20,495 bases of DNA, from positions 1-20,495 of the forward strand of contig BLJB01000593.1 of the NCBI GenBank assembly GCA_013423325.1, read 5' to 3'. Below are positions 8,946 through 19,328 of the stretch, in pieces. Position 1 is the stretch's first letter; the number at the start of each line of letters is the position of its first letter. The notes beneath the pieces are model-generated. The model did no database searches. It saw only the letters and a program-made list of their open reading frames with translations, and was not told the origin of the DNA. Both the position numbers and the translations under genes were made by a program. This DNA is from Usnea hakonensis (Eukaryota; Ascomycota; Lecanoromycetes; Lecanorales; Parmeliaceae).

Positions 8946-11110
8946 TCAAAGTGAAGCTGTTCCTCCCACTAGACCTCGCCAGTCTTTGTCGTCCATTGGG
9001 ATATACCTATCGCTTTTCGGGGATATCCAATAGATATCATCTCCTTCACCGCCTACTACCTTTGATCCCTTTTTGCTAGGCTCGATTCCTTCTGCTCGCA
9101 ATGCAACTTTGTCTTGCTTGTTGTTATGACTCGCTGCCCCGCCAACTTCGCTACTTAGCACTCTCACAAAGACTGGCACCGCATAGCCTGGCAGCTGCTT
9201 CCTCGCATGTGTCGCGAGTCCCAACCAGTCAAACTCTTTCCGATGTCCAGGCGCTATGGAAAGAGCTGCACAACCCGCTCTGCCTTCATGCTGAGGTACC
9301 TCGACACCATATACGTTAGCCTCGAAGATGCCAGGAAATCTGCCAATCACGCCTGCCACTTCTGCAGTGCTGACATTCTCGCTCTTCCACCGGTACGTAT
9401 CCCCTAAGCGGTCCACGAAGTACCATCTTCCATCGTCGGTCCTTCTTAGCGCGTCACCTGTTCTGTAATACAAGTCTCCTTTTTTGAACACATCCCGAGC
9501 GAGCTTCTTCTTCGTCGCCACGGGGTCACTCCAGTAACCCTGAAAATCCGATTCATGGGATAATTTGACCAAAATTTCGCCGCCTTGATTGTAGGGATTT
9601 CGTTTTGCAAACCCTGTCTTTGGGTCTCTGGTAATCTCGTTCGTCTCATGATCGACGGCCACAGGCACGTATACATCCTTTGTTACAAGTCTCCACAACG
9701 CTCCATGATGGCCAACACAATTGACAGAATAATCTCCCCGGTTCCAGACAAAAAAAGCCAACATCCCCTCTGAACTGTTGAAAAACTCGGCAACTTCCGG
9801 AACACCAAAGCGCTCGCGGAAACGAAGCCATACATCGGGTCTCAGTCCATTGCCATACATACACCGGATCTTGTGCTCTTTATCCAGAGGCGAGGGGGGC
9901 GCCGCGAGGAGATAGCGTGCCGTCTCTCCCACATACACGAAGAAGGTCGATTCAGAATCTCGAACATCGCGCCAAAAATTGCGGACTGAGAAGCCTTTAC
10001 CAACGGCAAGAGAAATGCCGGCCATTATGCATAGCATTGCGTGAACTCCACCCGTCCCATGGTACATTGGCATGCAAATGTACCATTTGTCTCCGCCAGG
10101 ACCGCGGCGCTGGCCCGTAACGTTCGCTCTTTTGGCGCCTTGGAGATACATCCGAGACGTCGAGAATACGGCGCCTTTAGGCAAACCGGTGGTCCCGCTT
10201 ATTGAATCTTTCGTCAGCAAGCTCGGATGTGGTATTTATACCTGTGAATGTCTTTGTCTTACCTGGTGTAAAAGAGTGCACTTGGAAAGCTAGCCTTAAG
10301 GCCTTCTCGATAGCTATCGTCAGGTCTTTGTGCAATTTTCGCAGCTATGTTGCTCTTCAAATCCGCAGACAACACGATGGCTTGGATACCAAGTTCCATT
10401 TCTATCTTCTGGTTCTCGTCCTTGATGCGCGTGCTCACTCCCTCCTCTTCGTCAACTATAATTCTCTTGGCGCCAGAAATCCTCAAACAATGTACTAAAG
10501 CGTCTCCGGCTAGGTTGAAATTGATCATGGCCGGAGCGCATCCCTACCGAAATCAGTCAGTCAGGCGTTCCCAATTTTCAAAGCCCCGTAAAGCGTACAA
10601 TGGCCCATAGCCCCAACCACGCAAAGATGAACTCCGGCGAATTCCGTAGATAGAAGGCCACCAGCTCGCCAGGTCTGACGCCCAGCTCCAGAAAATATGC
10701 AGCATATTGGCAAGCCCTGTTGTGTGTCTCTTTCCGAGTGTATACACCGTCCCGCGACCAGATGGCCTCAGCGTCGGGGCAGTCGCGGACAGCTTCTTCA
10801 AAGAAGTAGAGGCAGGATAGGCGATTGGCTTTCACTGTGAAGATAGGGATAGAAAATCAGCTAAGGAGTGCTATTGGAAGCAGATGCAAATGAGGAGAGA
10901 CTCCGGTACCCGCACGTGTGAGCTCGCGCTCTGTACTTTTCATCATCCATATTTGGCTGGCGTCTTTGCTGAGATGAAATTTGGCATCTATATAGGCTGC
11001 TGCTGCTGTCGTAGCGGCAGTAACGGCCGCGGTAGTAGCTGCGATAGAGCCATTGTGTCAGTCTTCGTTGAGTCTTGCAGTGGAAGACATGTGACGCTAC
11101 CGAAAGCCAT
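8946..11110 (-). CDS. Very-long-chain acyl-CoA synthetase / fatty acid transport protein (FATP/Fat1 family)
   Basis: ATP-dependent ligase of the FATP/VLACS family, which activates long and very long fatty acids to CoA esters. Fungal members occur at the ER, lipid droplets, peroxisomes or plasma membrane. Proposed exons are 11110-11101 (10 nt), 11038-10910, 10834-10599, 10543-10263 and 10197-8946, giving 635 aa, a normal family length. Introns are 62, 75, 55 and 65 nt. The weakest signals are the first donor (GTAGCG) and the AAG acceptor of intron 4. An Ala-rich segment (about 7-18) may contact the membrane; DAKFHLSKD follows. The P-loop-like AMP-binding motif YTSGTTGLPKG (217-227) spans intron 4. 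Next are YICMPMYHGTGG, YVGETARYLLAAPPSPLD, FGVPEVAEFFNSSEG, YRTGDALRR (463-471) and the FATP signature DRLGDTYRWKSENVSTAEV (481-499). The C-terminus (ASL) does not fit the usual PTS1 consensus. Divergent from the Mpv17-family gene. Confidence 0.93.
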
Positions 11111-11208
11111 TATGATATGAACTTGTTATCGCCTTAACGAGCGAAACTCTAGTGTCTCATTACATACGAATTGAGATAGAAACAAGTAGAAGGATGATCA
11201 TTCGCGAC

Positions 11209-11220
11209 GTATATATATAC
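11209..11220. promoter_or_regulatory. TATA-like palindrome GTATATATATAC
   Basis: A perfect 12-bp palindrome containing TATATATA, about 100 bp from the acyl-CoA synthetase ATG and 270 bp from the Mpv17-family ATG. It is symmetric and so could serve either direction. A core-promoter role is inferred. Confidence 0.4.
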
Positions 11221-11306
11221 AGCGCCAAAGACAGACCACTCAGCTCCAGCTTCAACCCCCCTTCCATTTCCCCATCACGTTAGAGTTCTTCTCGCCCGAA
11301 AACTTA

Positions 11307-11312
11307 CCTCGG
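11307..11312. promoter_or_regulatory. CCTCGG hexamer, candidate FarA/FarB fatty-acid-response motif
   Basis: CCTCGG is the core motif associated with the FarA/FarB fatty-acid regulators in Aspergillus nidulans. One copy lies in the divergent promoter next to an acyl-CoA synthetase gene. A single hexamer can occur by chance (another copy, as CCGAGG, is at 17154-17159), so function is only suggested by context. Confidence 0.35.
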
Positions 11313-11491
11313 CATCAACAGTAAAGTACAGGTACATACACTAGACGCAATAAGCGAGATAGACGCGCCATTGAATTGCTCCAATCTTGAGACCTTGTTA
11401 GCTGGAGACAAAACAAAGGTAGATCCCATATCGCTTTTCACCTACCCTCTACCGTGACCAACATCTGACTATAACGCAGGTTTCCTATAGA

Positions 11492-12080
11492 ATGCCTCCC
11501 CAGATCGTTACCGCGACCCTCCAATCCACGGTCCTAACTCTCTGTTCCCTCCTGATTGCCCAGTATCTCACATCCTCGCCACCACCTAATATCCCCGCTC
11601 TTCTCATCTATACCTTGCTTTCCACGCCTCCAAACTTCCTTTGGCAGCAGTACATTGAGTACAAATTTCCAGGATATACGCTCAAAAAGTTAGATGTAGA
11701 TGACGGGGGCAAGGGCGTGGAGGTGGAGAAGAGGTTGAACGTGCGAAACACGTTGATCAAGCTTGGGCTGGATCAAACGATTGCGGCGGTGGTCAATGTC
11801 GTGGCGTACATCGGCGGCAGCAGGGCATTAAGGGGGGTGCCCTTGGAGGAATGCTGGATGGCGGTGAAACAGGTATGGATGTCGATCTTTTCGTGACCGC
11901 TTACACGAGCTGACTGCTGTACGATAGCAAATGTGGCCTGTCATGAAAGCGGGATATAAGCTGTGGCCCGCCGTCAATCTGGTGCAGCATCTGTTCATTC
12001 CCGTGGAGCACAAGACGGTCGTAGGAAGCTTAGTAGGAATGGGATGGGGAGTGTATCTGGCATTGTTTGCTGCACAATAG
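11492..12080 (+). CDS. Mpv17/PMP22 family membrane protein
   Basis: Small integral membrane protein of the Mpv17/PMP22 superfamily, found in the peroxisomal membrane or mitochondrial inner membrane and proposed to form channels. Exons are 11492-11872 and 11928-12080, giving 177 aa. The 55-nt intron has donor GTATGG, branch AGCTGACTG and acceptor GATAG, phase 0. Hydrophobic segments lie near residues 8-26, 32-50 and 108-122 and at the C-terminus (VGSLVGMGWGVYLALFAA). The family signature is the exon 2 stretch MWPVMKAGYKLWPAVNLVQH followed by LFIPVEHKTVVGSLVGMGWG. The PNFLWQQYIEYKFPGY segment corresponds to the first conserved turn. Family length is typical. Divergent transcription with an acyl-CoA synthetase fits a peroxisomal member, but the sequence does not decide between organelles. 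Confidence 0.9.
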
Positions 12081-12447
12081 TAGTGGTGACGACAGCGGTA
12101 CTCTCCGAGTCCTCAAAGCAGGCAGATGGAAGGTAGGTATGCGTCAAGACTTGGCGTGATTGGACAAGAATCTGTCCCACTCCTGCTCCTAGATGTGCAT
12201 TGCATAGCGTATGGTACCCTAAATGTACCTTCTTACTAGGTTTTTTGAAGATCTTTTCTTGTTGGCGTGTGAATCGATGAGTCGACCGGCAGAGTGTTGA
12301 GAAATTGCACCTGCTTTCCCAAAGCGTTGGTCACGTGGGATCATCAACTTCAAGCAATTATCAACGGAGGTATACTGGGCTCAACAACGCCAACCCAAAA
12401 TCATTCATGTTGCCAGAGGATTTGGATAAGCTAAACGTCTTGTGGCC
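12081..12447. other. Intergenic region: 3' flank of Mpv17-family gene and promoter of SGNH-like gene
   Basis: These 367 bp separate two co-oriented genes. A CACGTG box lies at 12332-12337. The plus-strand frame at 12305-12496 is not in frame with the downstream gene and is considered spurious. Confidence 0.55.
12332..12337. promoter_or_regulatory. CACGTG E-box upstream of the SGNH-like gene
   Basis: CACGTG, in the context GGTCACGTGGGA, lies about 111 bp upstream of the start codon at 12448. This is nearly the same distance as the E-box upstream of the ATP synthase d gene. Candidate bHLH (Cbf1-type) site by motif only. Confidence 0.35.
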
Positions 12448-14687
12448 ATGTCGCAGCCACCTCTTCGCAATCGTCCAAACCTTCGCCTGGCCCTGACAGA
12501 TCTCACAGGCTCACCACGTCAATCAGCTCTGAGCACTCCACCGCCGGCCAGCCGCTTTGTCACGCCATATCCTACCCCTGGGGACACTCCGTTTGCTAAA
12601 ACAGCTTATTCTCCTTACTACTCTGCAGGTCTCAAATCGCCATCGATTTACGGAACTCCTGAGTCTTTCACCCCACGACGGACAAACAGATTGTGCCACT
12701 GGAGCTACAATGGGCACCGCTTGAAGCATTTGTTTGCGAGTAAGCCCGTATGGCTGTTCCTCATGGTCTTTGCATTGGTCTTATGGTGGTTCAACGGAGG
12801 TAGTGAGGAGATCAATGTTGTCAAGCTTGGGGCCAGTAGCTTAGGCAGGGACTTTTTGCACGAGAGGAGAATGCACGACTATCAGTTCTACCCCGCTACG
12901 AACCCGAAGATTCATGTGAGTTGGTAAGAAGACAAAACTAGTCTTGCCGCTGACACGGTGCAGTATGTTGGCCGCTGGACGTCAACTCCTAATATGTTAC
13001 GCAAAGATGGAACATTCCCAGGTATACTACTAGAGGCGCTCTGACAGCACGGAGTGTAGCTCACGCGGTCTCTGCAGGAGTCTACTTTGACATCACTGTG
13101 AAGAACACCACCTCTCTGCTTCTCGCTCTTCATAATGCACCAGAGCAAGCGCCAAGTACTTCAAGCGGTAATCCAGAAATGAAATCCCTAATAGTCCATG
13201 GCCATCGCGAGCATTATTCATTCCACCCAATACCCGGCGACAAAGCCGCGCTGCCTGTTTCGCTGCTGGCCGAGGTTGATGACCAAGAATACATTCTTCT
13301 CCCGAACTCATCGTCGCTGGTCGCTATCAGCTCCAAAGGTCTGGATGAGAGAACTGAGCACCATGTCCGCGTCGTTGCCCCAATGATCGACGACCATGGG
13401 CTGGGCGTTGTAGAATTGGAAGGTCTCTGGCTTAGCAAAGGAGGCAAGCTCGTCAAAGTGGCTGGATCTTTGCTGAGCGAGGACTACGAGAACGAGGATT
13501 CGCTGGACGCTGAGAACGACCAGGTAGGACAAAGGCATAGGACAGGACTGAATGACCTTGAGCAAGATGGTACCAGCAAGAGTGGTCGACGACGAGCCAA
13601 TGATGTTGCCGAGGAAGATGATGCGTCATTCGCTGGTCAGGATCGCAAGAAGCTACTTGAAGTGATCACGGACTCACCCGGCTCTTTGACCGGAAAGCAA
13701 CGGGGCAGACGTATGGGAGGCACGGACGCGCTGCTGTCTGGTGTCATGGGCTGGGAGTACCTGCTGGGTGAAATGTTTGGGGCTGATCATGTTGGAATTG
13801 GCGTCGATGGAATGTGTCTGGTGCCAGATTGCATCGGCGGCTCCGGCGAGCCAGCTGGTATGGGAGACGTGTTTTTCCGCAGGTAAGACATGCCCAAGAC
13901 CGACGTACTGACGGAGGACTGATCAAATACGTAGTGGCCCCTCCGGCTCAGCATACTTTGAACATTCGTGGATGTTCAGTGCTTACGTCCCAGACGTCTT
14001 GGTAGAGGTCTTCATCTAGACCTCCGAAGATCTTGACTGAAATCGTAACAGGTGATCAATCTTGGTGATTCCGACTTCATCTCTTTCAGTGAACATGCCT
14101 CCAAATACAACAAAACTCTCTGGGATCTCTCCGAAAGTTTCGAGACAACATACGTCTCCCTCATCAAAGCTATACGAGGTCTAGCCTATCCCAAACACCC
14201 GTCTATACTCCAAAGCGAGCGGAGCGGGACCCCCGGACTAGTCAGCAGCATAGCACCAGCCGCGATCCCCATCTTCGTGATGCGACCGCTGCGCGGCCAG
14301 CTCGAACAAGCCACCCAGAACGCAGTCGCCAGGCTCAGAGCCGACGGAGACAAGGCGGTATTCTGGCTCGACACATCGGGGTGGCTAGACGCCAGCACTG
14401 ACGATTCCGATGCCCCAGACTTCTTCTACGACGACACCGTCACGCCCGCGAAGTGGAGATTGACGGCCCAAGGGAACCAGCGGGTTGCCATTTTCCTGCA
14501 CATGCATGTCTGCAGGTACCTTGCTGGCGCTGAGGAACGGTGCGCGTTTCTCCCGCACGAGGTTTATCAGGGCAAGGTCTTTGATCCGGAGCAGAAGAAG
14601 TTTGATAAGTATGTAGAAGATGAGAAGGAGCGGAAGTTGAAGGAGATTTTTTGGGACACGGAGGGCAGTGTGGTCTTAGATGAGTGA
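12448..14687 (+). CDS. Type II membrane protein with CE2/SGNH-like esterase domain
   Basis: Predicted Golgi/secretory type II membrane protein related to SGNH/GDSL hydrolases of carbohydrate-esterase family 2 type. Exons are 12448-12915, 12964-13021, 13078-13882, 13935-14001 and 14052-14687, giving 677 aa; introns are 48-56 nt. The ATG at 12448 is the first in frame. The N-terminal cytosolic tail is Ser/Pro-rich; one membrane anchor spans about 100-116 (VWLFLMVFALVLWWF). From about 156 (YVGRW..., then GVYFDITVKNTTSLLLAL) it resembles the CE2 jelly-roll domain. An acidic, basic and low-complexity insert follows at 310-366. The SGNH region has ITDSPGS (372-378) where a GDS block is expected, GWEYLLGEMFGAD (400-412), VINLGDSD (467-474) in place of GxND, and WRLTAQGNQRVAIFLHMHVC (601-620) where the DxxH block would lie. 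Whether it is active is uncertain. It converges on the DPR-motif membrane protein gene. Confidence 0.85.
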
Positions 14688-15008
14688 TCACGTTGTTAGA
14701 CTATGAGCTTGGGGGAAACATCACAGTTGCAATACCATTGCCCTATGTCATTTGGTTGAAATCCAGCAATGGCAACTGCTCTTTTGCAATTCTCGCATAC
14801 CCATAATCCATGCTGATCCTCCAAGAATGTCAAGGAGATGTACTCGTACTCTTATAAATTGCCAAAGCTTTCCACCGCCCTGTATTATCCACGTTTTCAC
14901 GAATCGCCCTACATACAAATTGACTCTCGGGTATACCATCATCAGGAAACGATATCAGTAATGTCTTGTATTATACATATCATCACAGCTGGAACTACGA
15001 CTCTAAAT
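14688..15008. other. Convergent 3' intergenic region
   Basis: These 321 bp lie between two convergent stop codons. Short open frames on both strands have no family resemblance. I see no terminator-like element or repeat; this is probably the two 3'UTRs. Confidence 0.55.
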
Positions 15009-16815
15009 TCAACCACTCTCGGCCAGATCGTCACTCCTCCCCGGACAAGCCCTCAAACACTGCACCAAATCCCCCGCCTTGACCCGTGAGAAAGCCTGCC
15101 CTTTATCATCAACCCCAATCGCGAGCAGAACCTCGTCGTCGAGATACCCTACGTGCATATCCTGCGCCTCATCTCCCCCATCCTTCGCTGCCCTTGGCCG
15201 TCTTCCCCACGCATAAGCCATGCTCACAGTGTACGTGAAATATGCCCAGTAGTCCTTGCCACCGTACGGTTCCGTTGCGTTGGCAATTGTCTTCTTGGTC
15301 TGTGCGACCGTCTTGGCGTTGGTGAGATCGTCATTCCAATTCTCGCTCGCCGTCCAGCCTGAAGCCGTCTCATTACCCAGCAAGACCGGGTGCTGGCTGA
15401 TGCCTAGCATCTCAAAGGGCGGCGTGGCAGACCAGACCATAAAGTAGCGCTCATAACGCAGTGGGAGCTTAAGCCAATTTGGAAATTTGCGATGTACAAT
15501 AGCGAAGAAGACCGTGTTTTCCGGTTTAGCTTTGCAGCCATAGTCGAAGCGATTGCAGAGCACAAGGCGGAGGGAGTTGGTTGCTTGATGCCACGTACCA
15601 CCCCTCTTCATCTTATCTGGTTCCTCGGCATTTGTGAGATCACGCAAACACGGGCTTTCGAGTGGATCCGTTAAGTTTGTCGTGGTCAAGCCATTTCCGA
15701 GGAGTTTGGCAAATGTGCGGCCTCTGGATCCGCCCCGAGGGTTGGAGAGATCGTAGTGGATATAAGACTCGCCGCTGGAAGGGAAGAAGAGGAACCAATT
15801 CTTTTCGATCTGCGAGCGGGTGTTGGCGGGGTTGCGGGTCAGTTCTGTGAGAGTAGGGTACGATTTCAGAGGTCCTAGGGAAGGCCGGGTAGGAGAAGAC
15901 GTGAGAAGCTTCTGGAGGGGCGTGTACAGACTGCGAAGATCTATGATCCAAAGGCCGAAACAAGCGTAGCGCGATCTAGAGAGCATCAGTATCTTCTTGC
16001 ATAGCCGGAAAGGGAGCATACTGAGTGTTGACCATCATCAAGGGCTCACCTTTGCCGCTCCAGAAGATCCGAGGATCGTGGAAGCCTGGGATATCAACAT
16101 AGGGCATGAACTTCCCTTCACATCTCTCTGCCGGCGTTGGGGGCACACTGAGAGTCACGGGTGGTGCAACACATCTCATCCCGCCACCAGCACCGACGTG
16201 CCGAACGTCGTCGTCCGTACACGGCTTTTCCCCTGCCCTCGCATCCTTCCCGGATCCAATGTAACAGACATTCGCCTCGCACAGCACGTTCTCTTGGTGA
16301 TTGCCGTCTGTGACAATCCTGCTCACGACCAGATATTGGTTCTCAGACCAGTAGGGCAGTGCAATGACGGTTGGGTTCCAAAACACTCTAGATTCCTGTT
16401 TCAGCGAACCGGGTGGGATCTGCGAGATGTTCTGGACAATGTCAGATAATCGTATGTGACCTGTGTATCTATTGGCCTCTACTGGACATTTGAAGAGATG
16501 TTCGAAATTGGGATCCAGCTCTGGTCGCCATAGTCCAGAAGCGCTGGTATCGTCTTTCAAGGTCTGTTCATTTTTATGGTAGCTGTAGTAGTACTGATTC
16601 GGGGGCGAAAGATGATTGTATGAGGAATTGGCGATGGGTAGAGATTCCTGCAGGTCTGAGATCGGTACATGGATGCCTTGAGGAGGAGCAGGTGCTGGAT
16701 GGAGGACGAATGATGGTAACGAGGTGGGAACGGGCAAGGCGCGGTAGGAGATGATGAGGGTAACAAAGACAATGGCTGGTAGAAGAAAGCGTCGTAACGG
16801 CGGTAGATAGATCAT
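15009..16815 (-). CDS. Type II membrane protein, possible glycosidase/glycosyltransferase-like propeller
   Basis: Not recognised as a named family. Exons are 16815-16022 and 15975-15009, giving 586 aa. The 46-nt intron has donor GTATGC, branch ACTGATG and acceptor CTCTAG, phase 2, and restores MVNTQ-SRYACFGLWIIDLR. A signal anchor lies at about 9-25 (RFLLPAIVFVTLIISYR) after a short basic N-terminus, so the bulk is probably lumenal or extracellular; several NxS/T sequons fit this. Around 145-166, FWNPTVIALP and NQYLVVSRIV are followed by a Cys-rich stretch, and GFHDPRIFWSGKGEPLMMVN (244-263) resembles the (E/H)DPR motif of five-bladed propeller enzymes such as GH130 and GH43. WLKLPLRYERYFMVWSA and a Trp/Tyr-rich C-terminus follow. 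A fungal mannosyltransferase-type enzyme is an alternative. Role in glycan synthesis or trimming is inferred. Convergent neighbour of the SGNH-like gene. Confidence 0.82.
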
Positions 16816-17338
16816 CTTGGTAGGTGAAAAAGAGACATATGTTCGAGATATGAAGGTTCCAAGACTGCTGAGGGCCTAAATGGAAGTGTTTATGGCTTGG
16901 CAATAATTTGGCCTCTAAATCTCGTGTCATGTCTGGTCACTTTCACTCCGTCATCTTTGATAGAGCTGTAGCGGTTATTTTCTTGAAGCGTTATTTCTCT
17001 GTGAGCACTAGAATTCTTTGAGAGCCTTGACCATGATAATGGAGCTCATGCCCTTCACAAAATCCAGCGTCGGCTAGAGCAACGGCCACTCTATTTGCTA
17101 TGCTTAGCTATATGCGATATCGAATAGGCTTCATATACCTATACCGTAGGCAACCGAGGTCATGGTACATGGAACATAGACTAGCTAATGAAAGCGAGGT
17201 ACTCACGGGCTGCTTCGTCAACGGCTACACATTGCACACATTACCAAGAACGCCGCTAGCACCTTCGCTATGATCGTCATCTGTTCTCGCCCTGCATGTC
17301 CGGGTCTCAAGCCAAATCCTCGGATGAGAAGACTTTTG
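16816..17338. other. Intergenic region: promoter of the DPR-motif gene and 3' flank of the MFS gene
   Basis: This 523-bp stretch has no supported gene. The short open frames that overlap it are antisense shadows or continue out of the neighbouring coding exons. A CCGAGG hexamer occurs at 17154-17159. No repeat or RNA gene is seen. Confidence 0.5.
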
Positions 17339-19125
17339 CTACCTCAAATGATCCTCTTCGTCGTCATCCTCACCGTCCTCGTCCCCACTACCTTCCTCTT
17401 CATCCCAGCCCTCAGACTCAAGTTTTGCCCCACGAATCCCGAATGTCATGAGAAAACCGACAAAGGCTATGCCGCCAAAGACTCCGAAAGCTACAGCTTC
17501 CCCCTTAGGTTCGACACGCGTCGCAAGTGAGAAAAGACCACCGGCAAGGAACGGGCCTACAGCTCGGCCAGCGGCGGATAAAGTCTGCGCGAGACCATTG
17601 AGTGTACCGAGGACGGAATGATTGGGGGCGCAGTTGGTAATCTTTGACGACCGATAAGCTTGGTCGATGAAGTCGACAGCGGGAAACCTACCAACAGGAG
17701 AAAGCTCGTCAAGCAGCCCACCGCAGCCAATGACTTCACCAAAAGGACTACTCCAAGCTCCGCCCACAGCCATGCCTTGCCACTAGACATCCCTCCATCG
17801 CCATTCTTGATGTCCTTGTAGCCTACCCACGGTGTTAATAGAAACGCCAAAGCCATGGCCGCCATGCAGCCTCTATATGTGACCCTGTTTCCCAGCCTCT
17901 CTCGCAATCTGCCAAAGAAACCGAGCTGAAAGACAATAGTTGCAGCACCTGCAAAAGCCAGCGAGAACCCGATTTCCTTGGGTGAAAGATTTCGGCCTCT
18001 GGGTGGGTCTGCTTGCCCAAAGATAGGGTAGAGTGAGTTGTAAGAGATATTAGAGAGCTGAAATATAAGGTATGTAGACATAAGCAGGAGAGTGTCTCTA
18101 TTAAAGATTTGAGAGTGTGCGAGATTTGTATTATGGTGTGGTATCATTTCCGGGATCGAAGTCGCAGAATCCGATTCAGAGTCTTCTTCATCTTCCTCCT
18201 CATTGGCGGCATCGCCGTGCAAGTGTAAAGATCTTTTGTGGGTACCACTTGATATCCGGAGGTAGCTGGGTCGGCTCGAGCTTGCGAACTGCCAGACCCA
18301 GCTGAAAAGGTTGCCCACTCGTTTTCCCAGAGGTGGTAGATCTCTGGCCTCGTCGAGGCTCTCCTCCAAAAATATCATCGTGATGATCATGTCGACCAAG
18401 AGGACGGCTGCTGAGAGTAGATTCGGCTTTATATATGGATAGGGATCTTTGCTCGAGAAATGTGCGTGGTTTGAGACTAGCAGTCCCCCCACAACCGGTC
18501 CCGTGATCCCACCCAAGCCGTATATGACCGGCAGATATATGAAAGCCCGAGACTGATTGCTTCGGTCTGTGATCTCCCCTAGGCAAGTAGACACTACGCC
18601 TTGATTTCCATTTACGAGTCCCGTAAGCACCTGTACAATCACTGCCTGCCAAAGTGTTTTACAGAATCCGAAGGCGACAAAGCAAGCTGCGGTAAGCAAT
18701 GTACCTATTAACACCACTGGCTTTCTCCCAATCCTATCTGACAGCCATCCCCAAAAGAAATTGGTGGTGAATTGTGCCAGGGCGAAGGAAGAAGCCACGA
18801 GCCCAACGTAGAACCCAACTTGCCCGGGATCCACGTCTTCAAAGCTAGCTATCATCTGGGGCAAGTATGGCCCAATCGAATTCAGAGCAGTCTGTTCGGA
18901 CAGGGATATGACCGCCAAGACAAAAAGCTGCCTAATGGGGAGAGGCGACTGTTGATGATTGGAGCCTTTGGAATCGGTCCGAGCATGGTGAGGTCCATCG
19001 TGTGATGAAGTCCTGGAGGTATCTGACGGCGGCTGGCCTTTGGACTTTGGAGGAGGAGTGGGGAAGGTCTGGTAGTGAGTGGTTGAGGATTTCCGCCGCG
19101 CAGTGCCATTGTTCGGTCGTCCCAT
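17339..19125 (-). CDS. Major facilitator superfamily transporter (DHA1/TetA-like)
   Basis: Proton-coupled MFS carrier with about 12 membrane segments. Exons are 19125-17692 and 17641-17339, giving 578 aa. The 50-nt intron has donor GTAGGT and acceptor CAAAG, phase 0, and restores TSFLLL-ITNCAPNHSVLGTLNG. The cytosolic N-terminus (1-62) is polar and Ser/Pro-rich. MFS motif A appears as GWLSDRIGRKPVV (126-138), with GLVNGNQGVVSTCLGEITD and IYGLGGITGPVVGGLLV (motif C-like) further on. A long acidic central loop (NEEEDEEDSESDS) lies between the two six-helix halves, and the C-terminus ends in an acidic tail (DEEEGSGDEDGEDDDEEDH). The family resembles fungal YCR023C-type and plant ZIF1-type carriers; the substrate cannot be told from sequence. 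Drug, organic acid or metal-chelate export are possible. Confidence 0.93.
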
Positions 19126-19328
19126 GATAGGAAGTAGATGCTATTGTCTATATCATAGTGGGTATCCTAAATCCCACGCGAAGAATACTCGTAAACGAAC
19201 GAGACTGTTCCCATAAGAATAATGAAGTATTCAGAGTCGCAGCATCTAAAGATCGCAAAGCTTCAAGCTTACAGCATCTCATTCACATCTGAAGATGTAG
19301 GCTGCTAGCGTCCCGCGCCCATCTGGGT
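19126..19328. other. Promoter region of the MFS transporter gene
   Basis: About 200 bp between the MFS start codon and the left inverted repeat of the transposon-like element. No specific motif is recognised. If the element is a recent insertion, it lies within about 200 bp of this promoter. Confidence 0.45.

Larger units (their letters stand above)
11111..11491. promoter_or_regulatory. Shared divergent promoter region (acyl-CoA synthetase / Mpv17-family)
   Basis: These 381 bp separate the two divergent start codons. They contain a TATA-like palindrome (11209-11220), a CCTCGG hexamer (11307-11312) and a pyrimidine-rich stretch near 11250-11275. Next to the Mpv17-family start, GT at 11419, a CTGAC branch-like string and CAG at 11479 would make a 61-nt 5'UTR intron for that gene. 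Confidence 0.55.

Noticed and set aside
8946..8954. C-terminal ASL of the acyl-CoA synthetase as a peroxisomal PTS1 signal
   Set aside because: The middle position should be basic (K/R/H); Ser does not fit, so peroxisomal import by PTS1 is not claimed.
14186..14691. Minus-strand frames over the last exon of the SGNH-like gene
   Set aside because: Antisense shadows of a well-supported coding exon.
17270..17530. Plus-strand frame over the end of the MFS gene
   Set aside because: It is antisense to the acidic C-terminal tail and last helix of the transporter; the hydrophobic look is a mirror effect of the acidic codons.
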